A stretch of DNA of 60,725 nt from JAYVYM01 sp046593925 (GCA_046593925.1 JBKJQN010000033.1:1-60725); one strand, 5' to 3'; counted from the first letter of the stretch, positions 8,713 to 23,380 are shown. A program made the numbers and translations. The notes: a model not told the origin generated them from the sequence alone.

Positions 8713-9705
8713 ATGGACTGGGGCCTGATCCTCACCAACGCCCTACGGGCAGCGGTCGGCCTGGACACGGTGATCTTCGCGTTGGCCGCGATCGGTCTGA
8801 ACGTGCACTTCGGGTACACGGGGCTGCTGAACTTCGGGCAGGCCGCGTTTCTCGGCGTCGCGGCGTACGGGCTGGCGATCACCGTGGCGACGTTCAACCT
8901 GCCGACCGCGCTCGGGATCGCGATCGGGCTGGCGGGGGCGGTGGTGCTCGCGCTGCTGCTCGGCGCGCCCGCCCTGCGCCTGCGGGCGGACTACCTGGCA
9001 ATCGTCACGCTGGCCGCCGCGGAGATCGTCCGGCTACTGGTGCGCTCGGTGACCTTCGCGAAGTACACCCGGGGCTCGGACGGACTTGGCCAGTTCTCCC
9101 AGGGCTTCTACTCCCTCAACCCGTTCCCGGATGGGCGGTACGGCCTCGGCCGGATCTCCTTCGACGAGCGACAGACCTGGGTGCTCACCGTCGGCTGGAC
9201 CCTGGTGGCGCTGTCCTGCCTGCTGGTGTTCTCCCTGATGCGCAGCCCCTGGGGCCGAGTGCTCAAGGCGATCCGGGAGGACGAGGACGCGGTGCGCAGC
9301 CTGGGCAAGAATGTCTACTCCTACAAGCTTCAGAGCCTGGTACTCGGCGGGGTCCTGGGATCACTCGGCGGCTTCATGACGGCCTTCGGCAACGCCGTCG
9401 TCCAGCCCGACTCGTTCGGCACCGAGACCACCAACTACGCGCTGACCATCGTCATCCTGGGCGGCGCTGCCCGGGTGCTCGGCCCGGTCATCGGTTCCAT
9501 CATCTTCTGGACGCTGCTGTCGCTGACCGACAACATCCTGAACCAGGCCCGCGACGCGGGCTACGTGTCGGCCTCGATCCTGTCGACCAGCCAGGTCGGC
9601 GTGGTGCGCCTGATGCTGGTCGGGCTGGGGCTGATGGCGCTCGCGGTGTTCCGACCACAGGGACTGTTCGGTGACCGGAGGGAGATCGCGCTCGATGCCC
9701 GCTGA
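8713..9705 (+). CDS. livM: Branched-chain amino acid ABC transporter permease LivM
   Basis: Second membrane permease of the Liv importer, 330 residues, with about eight to ten membrane segments. The family motif GYTGLLNFGQAAFLGVAAY is near residue 33, LRLRADYLAIVTLAAAEIVR near 90 and the EAA-like loop SPWGRVLKAIREDEDAVRSLG near 178-198, where the ATPases dock. ATG 8713 directly precedes the first membrane helix; the frame extends upstream into livH without coding character. It starts 22 bp after livH stops and its last 11 bp overlap livG, which indicates a single transcript. Confidence 0.95.
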   Translation: MDWGLILTNALRAAVGLDTVIFALAAIGLNVHFGYTGLLNFGQAAFLGVAAYGLAITVATFNLPTALGIAIGLAGAVVLALLLGAPALRLRADYLAIVTLAAAEIVRLLVRSVTFAKYTRGSDGLGQFSQGFYSLNPFPDGRYGLGRISFDERQTWVLTVGWTLVALSCLLVFSLMRSPWGRVLKAIREDEDAVRSLGKNVYSYKLQSLVLGGVLGSLGGFMTAFGNAVVQPDSFGTETTNYALTIVILGGAARVLGPVIGSIIFWTLLSLTDNILNQARDAGYVSASILSTSQVGVVRLMLVGLGLMALAVFRPQGLFGDRREIALDAR

Positions 9706-10714
9706 CCAGGACGGTCCGGCCGTCTCACTGGACAAGGACGCGCCCGCCGCGCTCGGCGAGGTCGGCGTGCCCGACACGACGGTGCCGGGCGGGACCCGCA
9801 CCGCGATGCGCGACAAGGCGGTGGCCGCGCTGGCCGGCGCCGCCGCCGTCCCCGGGGGTACCAAGCCCGACCCGGTCCTGGTCGCCGCGGGGGTGACCCG
9901 GCGCTTCGGTGGCCTGACCGCCGTCAACGTCGAGCACTTCGAGGTCCAGCGCGGGTCGATCACGGCGCTGATCGGACCTAACGGGGCGGGCAAGAGCACC
10001 TTCTTCAACCTGCTGACGGGCTTCGACAAGCCCGACGACGGGACCTGGACGTTCAACGGCGGGTCGCTCGGGGGTGTGCCGTCCTACAAGGTCGCGCGCC
10101 GCGGCATGGTGCGGACCTTCCAGCTGACCAAGGCACTCTCGCGCCTCACGGTGCTGCAGAACATGCTGCTCGGCGCGACCGGCCAGCGCGGTGAGAACTT
10201 CCTGCGGGCCATCATCCCGGGCACCTGGCGGGCCCAGGAGAACGCCAACACCGAGCGCGCCGACGACCTGCTGAGGCGCTTCAAGCTCGACGCCATGCGG
10301 GACGAGTTCGCCGGCAACCTGTCCGGCGGACAGCGCAAGCTGCTGGAGATGGCCAGGGCGCTGATGGTGGCGCCGGAGATGGTGATGCTCGACGAGCCGA
10401 TGGCCGGCGTGAACCCGGCGCTCACGCAGTCCCTGCTCGGGCACGTCAAGAGCCTGCGTGAGGACGGCATGACCGTACTGTTCGTCGAGCACGACATGGA
10501 CATGGTCCGCGACATCAGCGACTGGGTGGTGGTGATGGCGCAGGGCAGGATCATCGCCGAGGGCACGCCGGACGAGATCATGGCCAACCCGGCCGTCATC
10601 GACGCCTACCTCGGCTCCCACCACGACGCGCCGATCTCCGAGGACGACGAGCAGCAGCGGCTCGCCGAGGACGAGGCCGAACTGCTGGCCGAGACTCAGC
10701 AGGAGGCCCCGTGA
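9695..10714 (+). CDS. livG: Branched-chain amino acid ABC transporter ATP-binding protein LivG
   Basis: The 339-residue cytoplasmic ATPase powers the Liv importer with LivF. Walker A GPNGAGKST is at about residues 94-102, the signature LSGGQRKLLEMARAL near 209, Walker B MVMLDEPMAGVNP near 230 and the H-loop VEHDMDMV near 265. An unusual 60-residue N-terminal extension rich in Ala, Gly and Asp precedes the domain, which starts near PVLVAAGVTRRFGG. ATG 9695 overlaps livM by 11 bp and has GGAGGGAG about 9 nt upstream; an in-frame GTG at 9671 is the alternative. The acidic C-terminal tail (SEDDEQQRLAEDEAELLAE) is also beyond the family norm. The livF start overlaps its stop by 4 bp. Confidence 0.95.
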   Translation: MPADQDGPAVSLDKDAPAALGEVGVPDTTVPGGTRTAMRDKAVAALAGAAAVPGGTKPDPVLVAAGVTRRFGGLTAVNVEHFEVQRGSITALIGPNGAGKSTFFNLLTGFDKPDDGTWTFNGGSLGGVPSYKVARRGMVRTFQLTKALSRLTVLQNMLLGATGQRGENFLRAIIPGTWRAQENANTERADDLLRRFKLDAMRDEFAGNLSGGQRKLLEMARALMVAPEMVMLDEPMAGVNPALTQSLLGHVKSLREDGMTVLFVEHDMDMVRDISDWVVVMAQGRIIAEGTPDEIMANPAVIDAYLGSHHDAPISEDDEQQRLAEDEAELLAETQQEAP

Positions 10715-11493
10715 GCGGCAGTGCGCGCATCCAGCAGCCGGCCGACCGGTCCGCGCACGTCGACGCTGCGGCCGGCGCCCTGCTGGTCGCCGACGACCTG
10801 AACGCCGGCTACGTCCCCGGCGTCAACATCTTGAACGGCTGCGACCTGTACGTGCAGGAGGGCGAGTTGGTCGGCATCATCGGGCCAAACGGGGCCGGCA
10901 AGTCCACCGCACTCAAGGCGCTGTTCGGGCTCGTCCACGTGCGCTCCGGGAAGGTCACCCTGCGCGGCGAGGACATCACCGGCCTGAAGGCGCACACCCT
11001 GGTGCGCAAGGGCGTCGGCTTCGTCCCGCAGACCGAGAACGTCTTTCCCAGCCTGACCATCGAGGAGAATCTGCAGATGGGGGTCTTCCAGACCCCCAAG
11101 CTGTTCGCCGAGCGGTTCGCGTTCGTCGCAGACCTGTTCCCGGCGCTGGGCAAGCGCCGCAAGCAGCGTGCCGGGTCGTTGTCCGGGGGCGAGCGTCAGA
11201 TGGTCGCAATGGGGCGTGCGCTCATGATGGAGCCCTCCGTGCTGCTGCTCGACGAGCCGTCAGCGGGACTCTCACCGGCACTGCAGGACGAGGTCTTCAT
11301 CCGGGTACGCCAGATCAACCGGGCCGGCGTCTCGGTGGTCATGGTGGAGCAGAACGCCCGGCGATGCCTGCAGATCTGCGATCGCGGCTACGTACTCGAC
11401 CAGGGGCGCACCGCGTACACGGCGAGCGGCAAGGATCTTATCAACGACCCCAAGGTCATCGAGCTGTACCTCGGCACACTCGCCCGGGCCTGA
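10711..11493 (+). CDS. livF: Branched-chain amino acid ABC transporter ATP-binding protein LivF
   Basis: Second ATPase of the Liv importer, 260 residues. Walker A GPNGAGKST is at about residues 58-66, then GVGFVPQTENVFPSLTIEENL (Q-loop region), signature LSGGERQMVAMGRAL, Walker B VLLLDEPSAGLSP and H-loop substitute MVEQNARRC, the glutamine found in LivF proteins in place of histidine. GTG 10711 overlaps the livG stop (GTGA), showing translational coupling. It is the last gene of the livHMGF transcript, facing a small minus-strand gene seven bases away and then livK. It also serves as the reference for the decayed LivF relic at 6975-7348. Confidence 0.96.
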   Translation: MSGSARIQQPADRSAHVDAAAGALLVADDLNAGYVPGVNILNGCDLYVQEGELVGIIGPNGAGKSTALKALFGLVHVRSGKVTLRGEDITGLKAHTLVRKGVGFVPQTENVFPSLTIEENLQMGVFQTPKLFAERFAFVADLFPALGKRRKQRAGSLSGGERQMVAMGRALMMEPSVLLLDEPSAGLSPALQDEVFIRVRQINRAGVSVVMVEQNARRCLQICDRGYVLDQGRTAYTASGKDLINDPKVIELYLGTLARA

Positions 11494-11499
11494 GCCGGC

Positions 11500-11682
11500 T
11501 CAACGCCCGTTCGGTGCCTCGAGCCGGTTGCGCTCGACCTGGATGCCTTCGGGCAGCGGGGGCTGCGACACGCCGCTCTTGGTGGTGCCGCCCTGCGTGC
11601 GCTCGGCGCCGGCGGCGACCGCGCCGAAGACAACCATGCTGAAGACAGCGATGCCGGCGGCCATCAGCCCGAGGTCCTTCAT
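11500..11682 (-). CDS. Small single-span membrane protein, hypothetical
   Basis: I do not recognise this 60-residue protein. Residues about 4-26 (LGLMAAGIAVFSMVVFGAVAAGA) form one hydrophobic segment preceded by MKD and followed by a polar tail (ERTQGGTTKSGVSQPPLPEG and then QVERNRLEAPNGR), consistent with a small membrane-anchored protein. The ATG at 11682 has only a weak ribosome site. A strong hairpin terminator at 11723-11766 separates it from livK upstream on the same strand, so it would need its own promoter. It ends seven bases from the end of livF. Codon use looks like its neighbours. It may be real or chance. Confidence 0.55.
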   Translation of the reverse strand: MKDLGLMAAGIAVFSMVVFGAVAAGAERTQGGTTKSGVSQPPLPEGIQVERNRLEAPNGR

Positions 11683-11722
11683 GGCTGTGACCCTACCGTC
11701 CGGCCGGCCGGCCGGACCGGAG

Positions 11723-11766
11723 ACGACGCAGGGCCCGGTCGCCGAAGCGACCGGGCCCTGCGTCGT
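11723..11766 (-). terminator. Strong hairpin terminator downstream of livK
   Basis: A perfect 20-bp stem (acgacgcagggcccggtcgc paired with its reverse complement) closes on a cgaa tetraloop, starting 9 bases beyond the livK stop codon. There is no long T tract, which is usual in high-GC actinobacteria. Because it is symmetric it could also stop read-through coming from livHMGF. Confidence 0.85.
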
Positions 11767-11775
11767 GCGGGCGGA

Positions 11776-13077
11776 TCAGCCGTCGAGCTTGCCGCTCTTG
11801 TAGACGACGGTCGGCAGGATCTTGTTTGCCGCGTCATAGGTGCTGATGTTGATGGTGGCCTCGAGTGGGTCACCCTTCGGACTGAACTCGATCGGACCAC
11901 TGATGCCGTCGTAGTCGATGTCCTTCTTGTCCTTCAGCAGGTCGGCGCACTGCTTGAAGGACGTGCACTTGGTGCCCTGCCGGCTCACGTCGACCAGGTG
12001 CTTGGCGATGTCGACGCCGGCGTCACTGTTGGCCTCGATCGCCGCCAGCGCCGTGAGGACCGTCGCGTCGTAGGACTCGCCGGCGTAGTTGAAGTCCTGC
12101 AGCGCCGGGTTGACGGTGAGGAGCTTCTGCCGGAAGTCACCAGGAGCCTCGGCGCCCGGCTGGGTGCCCTTCACGCCGGCGAGGGTGCCGGCCGGGAGCT
12201 TCTCGCCGAGCGCGTTGCCGATGTTGCCGTCAACCAGGTAGAGCTTCTTGCCCTGCTGCGGGCCGATGCCCTGCTTGACGAGCTCCTGGATGATCTTGGC
12301 GGACTCGTCGAAACCGACCACCACGATCGCCTCAGGGTCGGCCGCCTTGATCTTGCTGACCTCGGCGGAGAACTCCGCGGCCTTCGGGTCGTAGATGACC
12401 GGGTCCGGCGTGACCTTGCCCTGGCTGCCCTTGACGGCCTCAGCGATGTTCTTGGACAGCCCCGTGCCGTAGGCGTCCTGCAGCGCGAGGATGCCGACGG
12501 TCTGATTGCCGTCCTCGACGATGAGGTTGCCGAGCACGCGGCCCTGCAGCACGTCCGACGGCGCGGTGCGGAAGTACAGGCCCTTGTCCGGGTAGTCGGT
12601 GAAGTCCGGCGAGGTGTTGGCCGGCGAGAACTCCACGACGCCGGCGCCGACGATCTTGTCGATCACGGTCTTGGAGACGCCGGAGCTGGCGGCGCCGATG
12701 ATGACATCAGCCTTCTGGCTCAACAGCCGGTCGACCGACGACGAGGCGATGTTGGTCGAGGTGTCACCTGAGTCCGAGTCAATCTTGGTAATGGGCTTGC
12801 CGAGGACCCCACCGGCCGCATTGATCTCCTTGACGGCCAGATCGACACCGGCGAACTCTGGTGGCCCGAGGAAGGCCAGCGAGCCGGTTTGCGGGAGCAG
12901 CGTGCCGATGGTGAGGACGCCGTTGGCACCGTTCTGCCCGGCAGCCGCCGTCGAGCCACCGGACGATGACGACGGAGCCGCGGCAGTCCCGCTGTTGTTG
13001 CTGCCGCAGGCGGCGAGGGACAGGGCGCCCGCACCGATCACTGCCAGCGTGCGCCACGTGCGCAAAGGCTGAGCCAT
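11776..13077 (-). CDS. livK: Branched-chain amino acid ABC transporter substrate-binding lipoprotein LivK
   Basis: This 433-residue extracytoplasmic receptor hands substrate to LivHM. It begins with a lipoprotein signal: positively charged MAQPLRTWRT, a hydrophobic stretch and the lipobox LAAC with lipidated Cys24. A Ser/Ala/Gly linker (25-55) follows, then the type I periplasmic binding fold from TIGTLLPQTGSLAFLGPPEF through QDAYGTGLSKNIAEAVKG to the C-terminus. ATG 13077 has AGGAG nine bases upstream. It faces livHMGF tail to tail instead of joining the operon. The lipobox implies processing by Lgt, whose gene is at 25677. The true ligand could be a branched-chain amino acid, amide or urea; the sequence does not decide. 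Confidence 0.95.
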   Translation of the reverse strand: MAQPLRTWRTLAVIGAGALSLAACGSNNSGTAAAPSSSSGGSTAAAGQNGANGVLTIGTLLPQTGSLAFLGPPEFAGVDLAVKEINAAGGVLGKPITKIDSDSGDTSTNIASSSVDRLLSQKADVIIGAASSGVSKTVIDKIVGAGVVEFSPANTSPDFTDYPDKGLYFRTAPSDVLQGRVLGNLIVEDGNQTVGILALQDAYGTGLSKNIAEAVKGSQGKVTPDPVIYDPKAAEFSAEVSKIKAADPEAIVVVGFDESAKIIQELVKQGIGPQQGKKLYLVDGNIGNALGEKLPAGTLAGVKGTQPGAEAPGDFRQKLLTVNPALQDFNYAGESYDATVLTALAAIEANSDAGVDIAKHLVDVSRQGTKCTSFKQCADLLKDKKDIDYDGISGPIEFSPKGDPLEATINISTYDAANKILPTVVYKSGKLDG

Positions 13078-13291
13078 CCACCATCTCCTAAGCCGAGGGC
13101 CGGCCGCACGTGTGCGCGGCTGGTCGTGGACGGGACCGTACGGCAGCCGGTTGCTCCAGGTGGGCCTACAACGCGCCCCGTTGCGGTGTCGTGACCTTTC
13201 TGGTGAGTGCTCTGTCGGGAGCGTCCAGGAACGTCCCTAAAAGGCCACTCGCCGTCTGTCACACATTGTGTTCAAACGTCGGGTCGAGCCG

Positions 13292-13900
13292 TCAGACGGG
13301 GTCGGTCGCCGGCGCCGAACGGCCGTCGAGGACGTCGTGGGCGACGGAGCGCATCGTGCGCCGCTCGGACATCGAGGTGCGCTGCACCCAGCGGAAGGCC
13401 TCGGCCTCGGTCAGCCCGTGCTCGGCTTGCAGCTTGGCTTTCGCGCGGTCGACGACCTTGCGGGCCTCGAGCCGGCCGTGCAGGTCCGACACCTCGCCCT
13501 CCAAGGCGAGGACCTCGGCGAAGCGAGCCATCGCCATCTCCACCGCCGGCATGACGTCGTGCTTCTGGAACGGCTTGACCAGGTAGGCCATCACGCCGGC
13601 CTCCCGGGCCCGCTCGACGAGGTCGCGCTGGCTGAAGGCGGTCAGCAGCACCACCGGGGCGATCCGGGCTGCCACGATCTGCTCGGCCGCGGCCATGCCG
13701 TCGAGCACCGGCATCTTCACGTCCAGAATCACCACGTCGGGGCGCAGCTCGGTCGCCAGCCGCACGGCGGTGGCGCCATCCCCGGCCTGGCCGACGACGT
13801 CGTACCCCTCCTCGCCGAGCATCTCGACGAGGTCCAGCCTGATGAGCCCCTCGTCCTCGGCGACGAGCACACGCCGGGGGCGCGGGTCTGCAGTCGGCAC
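13292..13900 (-). CDS. pdtaR: PdtaR-type response regulator with ANTAR RNA-binding domain
   Basis: The 202-residue protein has a receiver domain (residues 10-125: phosphoacceptor D60 in VVILDVKMP, T87 in LLTAFS, K109 in LVKPF) and a C-terminal ANTAR domain (about 140-195, ARKVVDRAKAKLQAEHG and EAFRWVQRTSMSERRTM). ANTAR regulators bind paired stem-loops in nascent mRNA and prevent termination. It matches mycobacterial PdtaR (Rv1626, 205 residues) in length and location near pyk and polA. The frame extends upstream, but GTG 13900 has GGGAGG close before it and starts at the family's N-terminus. Its partner kinase is usually encoded elsewhere, and none is adjacent. Its promoter must overlap the tRNA promoter region. 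Confidence 0.92.
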   Translation of the reverse strand: MPTADPRPRRVLVAEDEGLIRLDLVEMLGEEGYDVVGQAGDGATAVRLATELRPDVVILDVKMPVLDGMAAAEQIVAARIAPVVLLTAFSQRDLVERAREAGVMAYLVKPFQKHDVMPAVEMAMARFAEVLALEGEVSDLHGRLEARKVVDRAKAKLQAEHGLTEAEAFRWVQRTSMSERRTMRSVAHDVLDGRSAPATDPV

Positions 13901-13958
13901 GGTCCCTCCCGGGGTTCGGCGAGCGGTCAGGGTACCGGCCCGGTGCAGCCGCTCGCCG

Positions 13959-13964
13959 TACGAT
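13959..13964 (+). promoter_or_regulatory. -10 hexamer of the tRNA-Leu promoter
   Basis: The hexamer tacgat ends 8 bases before the first tRNA base (13973) and matches the TAnnnT consensus. No convincing -35 is visible at 17-18 bp spacing. Confidence 0.45.
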
Positions 13965-13972
13965 CGTAGGGC

Positions 13973-14046
13973 GCCCCCGTCGCGCAACCGGCAGACGCAC
14001 GGTGCTCAAACCACCGACAGTGTGGGTTCGAATCCCACCGGGGGCA
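13973..14046 (+). tRNA. tRNA-Leu, anticodon CAA
   Basis: A complete 74-nt cloverleaf can be drawn. The 7-bp acceptor is gcccccg/cgggggc with discriminator A46. The D-arm has a 3-bp stem gcg/cgc with a loop holding GG. The 5-bp anticodon stem is cggtg/caccg with loop ctcaaac and anticodon CAA at 14007-14009. The T-arm is gtggg/cccac with loop ttcgaat. CCA is not encoded. The D-arm resembles leucine tRNAs, but the variable region is only 5 nt (acagt), whereas leucine tRNAs normally have a long variable arm. It lies between pdtaR and pyk. Confidence 0.9.
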
Positions 14047-14064
14047 CTCGTGCCCCGCGACCGT

Positions 14065-15504
14065 TCAGGCAGGCGGGGTCGGCGAGCCACCGACGAAGCC
14101 ACCGAGCCGGTGCACCCGCAGTGCGTTCGTCGAGCCGGCGGTCGACGGCGGGCTGCCGGCGACGATCGTCACGAGCTCACCCGCCTGCATCCGGCCCAGG
14201 CCGAGCATCGCACGCTCGACCTGGCGGACCATCTCGTCGGTGTGTGTGACGCTCGGCACCAGAAAGGTCTCGACACCCCACACCAGGGTGAGCTGACTGC
14301 GAACCTCCGGGGTGGGGGTAAAGGCCAGCAGCGGGATCGGCGAACGGTGCTCAGCCAGCAGCCGGGCGGTGTCACCGGACTGCGTGAACGCCACGATCGC
14401 ACTGGCCCCCACAGTGCCGGCGACCCGCGCCGCGGCCCGGGCGATGGCTGCGCTGATGGTCGTCGGCTCCGACAGCACGGCCGGCACCTTGCCGAGCTCC
14501 TCCTCGGCGGCCACGACGATGCGGGCCATCGTGGCGACGGCCTCCACCGGGTAGGAGCCGACACTGGTCTCCCCCGACAGCATCACGGCGTCGGCGCCGT
14601 CCAGCACGGCGTTCGCGACATCACTGGCCTCGGCCCGGGTCGGTCGCGGCGCAGTGATCATGGAATCGAGCATCTGGGTGGCGACGATGACCGGCTTGGC
14701 CCGCTCCCGGGCGACCTGCACGGCGCGCTTCTGCACCAGCGGCACCCGCTCGAGCGGCATCTCCACGCCAAGGTCACCGCGGGCCACCATCAGGCCGTCG
14801 AAGGCCTCAGTGATCGCCTCCAGGGCAGCCACGGCCTGCGGCTTCTCGATCTTTGCCAGGATCGGCAGCCGCGCGCCGAGCTCGTCCATGATCCGGTGTA
14901 CGTCGAGCACATCGTCGGGCGACCGTACGAAGGACAGCGCGATCATATCGACCCGGAGCCCGAGCGCGAACCGTAGGTCGGCCTCGTCCTTGTCCGACAT
15001 CGCCGGGACGCTCACGCCGACGCCGGGCAGCGACAGCCCCTTGTTGTTCGACACCGGGCCGCCCTCGGTCACCAGCAGGCGCACCCGGGGCCCCTCGACG
15101 CCGACGACCCGGAGCCCCACCCGGCCGTCGTCGACGAGCAGCCGGTCGCCCGCGGTGACGTCGCCGGCCAGCCCGGCGTACGTCGTCGACACCAGGTCGT
15201 GGGTGCCGGGGGTGGCCTCGGTGGTGATGGTGACGGTCTCCCCGGTCGCCCAGACCACCGGCCCGTCGGCGAAGGTGCCCAGCCGGATCTTGGGCCCCTG
15301 CAGGTCGGCGAGCACCCCCACCCCACGGCCGGACTCGTCGCTGGCCTGGCGTACCCACTCGTAGTTCTGCTTGTGGTCGGCGTGGCTACCGTGCGAGAAG
15401 TTCAGCCGAGCCACGTCCATCCCGGCGTAGACCAGCGCACGGATGGCCTCGTACGAGCCGACGGCCGGTCCGAGCGTGCAGACGATTTTCGCGCGGCGCT
15501 TCAC
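14065..15504 (-). CDS. pyk: Pyruvate kinase
   Basis: Converts phosphoenolpyruvate and ADP to pyruvate and ATP, the last step of glycolysis. At 479 residues it is full length. Conserved parts include KIVCTLGPAVGS and MDVARLNFSHG at the N-terminus, the B-domain (about 70-165), ALSFVRSPDDV, the catalytic lysine strand LPILAKIEKPQAV, VARGDLGVEMPLERVP and ATQMLDSMI, then the C-terminal regulatory domain with AFTQSGDTARLLAEHRSPIP. The GTG start at 15504 is the only one giving the standard N-terminus. The gene ends 18 bp from the tRNA on the other strand. In mycobacteria pykA lies in the same neighbourhood. Confidence 0.97.
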   Translation of the reverse strand: MKRRAKIVCTLGPAVGSYEAIRALVYAGMDVARLNFSHGSHADHKQNYEWVRQASDESGRGVGVLADLQGPKIRLGTFADGPVVWATGETVTITTEATPGTHDLVSTTYAGLAGDVTAGDRLLVDDGRVGLRVVGVEGPRVRLLVTEGGPVSNNKGLSLPGVGVSVPAMSDKDEADLRFALGLRVDMIALSFVRSPDDVLDVHRIMDELGARLPILAKIEKPQAVAALEAITEAFDGLMVARGDLGVEMPLERVPLVQKRAVQVARERAKPVIVATQMLDSMITAPRPTRAEASDVANAVLDGADAVMLSGETSVGSYPVEAVATMARIVVAAEEELGKVPAVLSEPTTISAAIARAAARVAGTVGASAIVAFTQSGDTARLLAEHRSPIPLLAFTPTPEVRSQLTLVWGVETFLVPSVTHTDEMVRQVERAMLGLGRMQAGELVTIVAGSPPSTAGSTNALRVHRLGGFVGGSPTPPA

Positions 15505-15538
15505 CGGTCCAGCCTAGGGTGCGGTGCGCCGAAGGGGA

Positions 15539-15562
15539 CGCCGACCCGCGGTACGGGTGGCG
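15539..15562 (-). terminator. Probable terminator hairpin after the S8 protease
   Basis: Arms cgcc(g)acccg and cgggtggcg form a 9-bp stem with one bulged G and a 5-base loop, 23 bases beyond the protease stop. No T tract follows. Confidence 0.4.
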
Positions 15563-15585
15563 CCCCCTCCGGGCGGTGCGGGCGG

Positions 15586-17298
15586 CTACCTCACCGCTGC
15601 GATCGCGCTGACGATCCCGGCTCCGTAGAAGCCGTTGGACTCCTTGCCGCCCTGGCAGGTGGCGAATTCGTCGGCAACCGTGCCATCGCTACGGATCCGG
15701 TGGTAGTGGAACGTCCTGGGCGTCGGGCAGGCGTGGTCGCGGGCCGTGTCACGCAGGATCTGCTCGGTGCGCGCGGGGTCGAGCGTGAGACCCGGCTTGT
15801 GACCGGCAACCGTGTCCTGCTGGCCGTACTTCGACACAATCAGCGCCGCGACGCCGACGGCGTGCGGCGACGCCATCGAGGTGCCCTGCAGGTACTGGTA
15901 GTAGGCGCACTCGCCGCTGGAGCAGTCCCGGACCACGAACGGGGTGGTCGGGACACCGTTGGCGTCGATGGCGCCGGTCAGCTTCGCCAGGTGCCGGGGG
16001 TAGGCGGCGAGCACCAGGTTGCGGACGTCCCCGGTGCCGGCCTGCGTGTCGTAGTAGTCGCCACCGGGGGCGGAGACGTCGGACTGCTCGGTGCCGTAGT
16101 TGCTGTAGTAGGACTTGCGACCGCTCGGGCCAGTCGCGTTGACCGCCACGACCCCGGTGGTCTCGCCCGGCACACTCAGGCAGTCGTTGGTGACGTTGCG
16201 GTGCTTGGCGGTGCCGAGCGGGAAGTCCGGGCTGGTGTCGTCGGTCGTCGGGTGGCCGAGGTCGGTGGCCTCGTTGCCGGAAGCTGCCACCGGCAGCACG
16301 CCCTTGCCGCGGGCATAGTCGACGGCCCGCTGCACGCTCTGCCGGATCGTCTTCTGCTCCTGCTGCTCCGCCGGTGTGTCGGCCGGGTTGGCCACGCAGT
16401 TGAACAGCCACGGGTCGACGTAGAAGCTCATGTTGACGACGTCGACGCCGAGGTCACCGGCGTAGGTCAGCGCGTCCAGGGTGGGCTGCAGGAAGAAGAA
16501 GCCGCTGTCCTGGCCGGCCCGGATGTTGACCAGGGTGACGCCCGGGGCGACGCCCGCGATCCCCTTGCCGTTGATCGGCGAGCCGATCGTGCTGGCGACG
16601 TGGGTGCCGTGCTCGTTGTCGTCGACATTGGCCGGGTCGACGCAGCTCGCGACCTCGCAGGGCCCGTCGATGGAAGGAATGTCGGTAGTGAAGTTACGGC
16701 TGTCGACGGCGTCGAAGTTGGGTCGGATGTCGGGGTGGCTGCCGTCGATGCCGGTGTCGATGATGCCGACCAGCACGCGCGGGGAGCCCTGGCGTACGGC
16801 GTACGAGCCGGCCGGGGTCGCGCCGATCTGGCGCATGTCCCACTGCCGGCCGGAGAGCGGCTCGCTGCGTACGCCGCTGGAGGCATCGGCCGGGCCGGCC
16901 GAGGCCACCGCCAGCGCCCGCTCCGCGGTCAGCTTCTCGACGGCGTCACGGGACGGGCGGGCGTCCTTCGGGATCGAGCCGATGCTGCGGTTGCGCGCGG
17001 CACCGACCAGCGCGGGCGACGCCGACGCGCGCAGGCCGAAGTCGGAGACCCGGCTGTCGGCGACGGCGTAGCCAACCTTGTCGTTGCTGCTGCGCACGGT
17101 GCCGCCGGCGGCGGTGATGGCGGCGCGGGCGGCGGCGTCGCCCACCCCCGGCTGGTAGAGCACGACGTAGGACTGCGACGCACCGGTCTGGGAAGCTGCG
17201 GTGCTCGCGGCGCCGGCAGTGGTCGCCGGTCCCGCGACGAGCGTGGCGGCGGCGAGGGCGGCGGTAGCCGCGGCGCCGACGAAAGCACGTGTGTACAA
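15586..17298 (-). CDS. Secreted subtilisin-like S8 serine protease
   Basis: A 570-residue secreted peptidase. Residues 1-31 form a signal peptide ending near TTAGAAS. Residues about 43-130 look like an inhibitor-type propeptide (SYVVLYQPGVGDAAARAAI). The catalytic domain carries Asp181 (DTGIDGSHPD), His230 (HGTHVAS), oxyanion Asn342 (AASGNEA) and Ser474 (GTSMASPHAVG), so the triad is complete. Pairs of cysteines (214/219, 301/373, 459/464 region) suggest disulfides outside the cell. The TTG start at 17298 is well supported by GGAGGAGG five bases upstream. It is a single gene with its own terminator candidate, downstream of gltD on the same strand. The substrate is unknown; general extracellular proteolysis is likely. 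Confidence 0.93.
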   Translation of the reverse strand: MYTRAFVGAAATAALAAATLVAGPATTAGAASTAASQTGASQSYVVLYQPGVGDAAARAAITAAGGTVRSSNDKVGYAVADSRVSDFGLRASASPALVGAARNRSIGSIPKDARPSRDAVEKLTAERALAVASAGPADASSGVRSEPLSGRQWDMRQIGATPAGSYAVRQGSPRVLVGIIDTGIDGSHPDIRPNFDAVDSRNFTTDIPSIDGPCEVASCVDPANVDDNEHGTHVASTIGSPINGKGIAGVAPGVTLVNIRAGQDSGFFFLQPTLDALTYAGDLGVDVVNMSFYVDPWLFNCVANPADTPAEQQEQKTIRQSVQRAVDYARGKGVLPVAASGNEATDLGHPTTDDTSPDFPLGTAKHRNVTNDCLSVPGETTGVVAVNATGPSGRKSYYSNYGTEQSDVSAPGGDYYDTQAGTGDVRNLVLAAYPRHLAKLTGAIDANGVPTTPFVVRDCSSGECAYYQYLQGTSMASPHAVGVAALIVSKYGQQDTVAGHKPGLTLDPARTEQILRDTARDHACPTPRTFHYHRIRSDGTVADEFATCQGGKESNGFYGAGIVSAIAAVR

Positions 17299-17381
17299 GG
17301 GATCCTCCTCCTGGATGACACCATTGCCATCGCAGGAGCCGAACCCTAGGCCGGTGGCCGGGAACCCACCACCCTTTCGGG

Positions 17382-18824
<1,443 letters not shown>

Positions 18825-18835
18825 GCTGTGCTCCC

Positions 18836-23380
<4,545 letters not shown>

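Noticed and set aside
15199..17349. 716-codon plus-strand open frame opposite pyk and the S8 protease
   Set aside because: It spans two real genes and their gap without any domain, so it is an antisense shadow.
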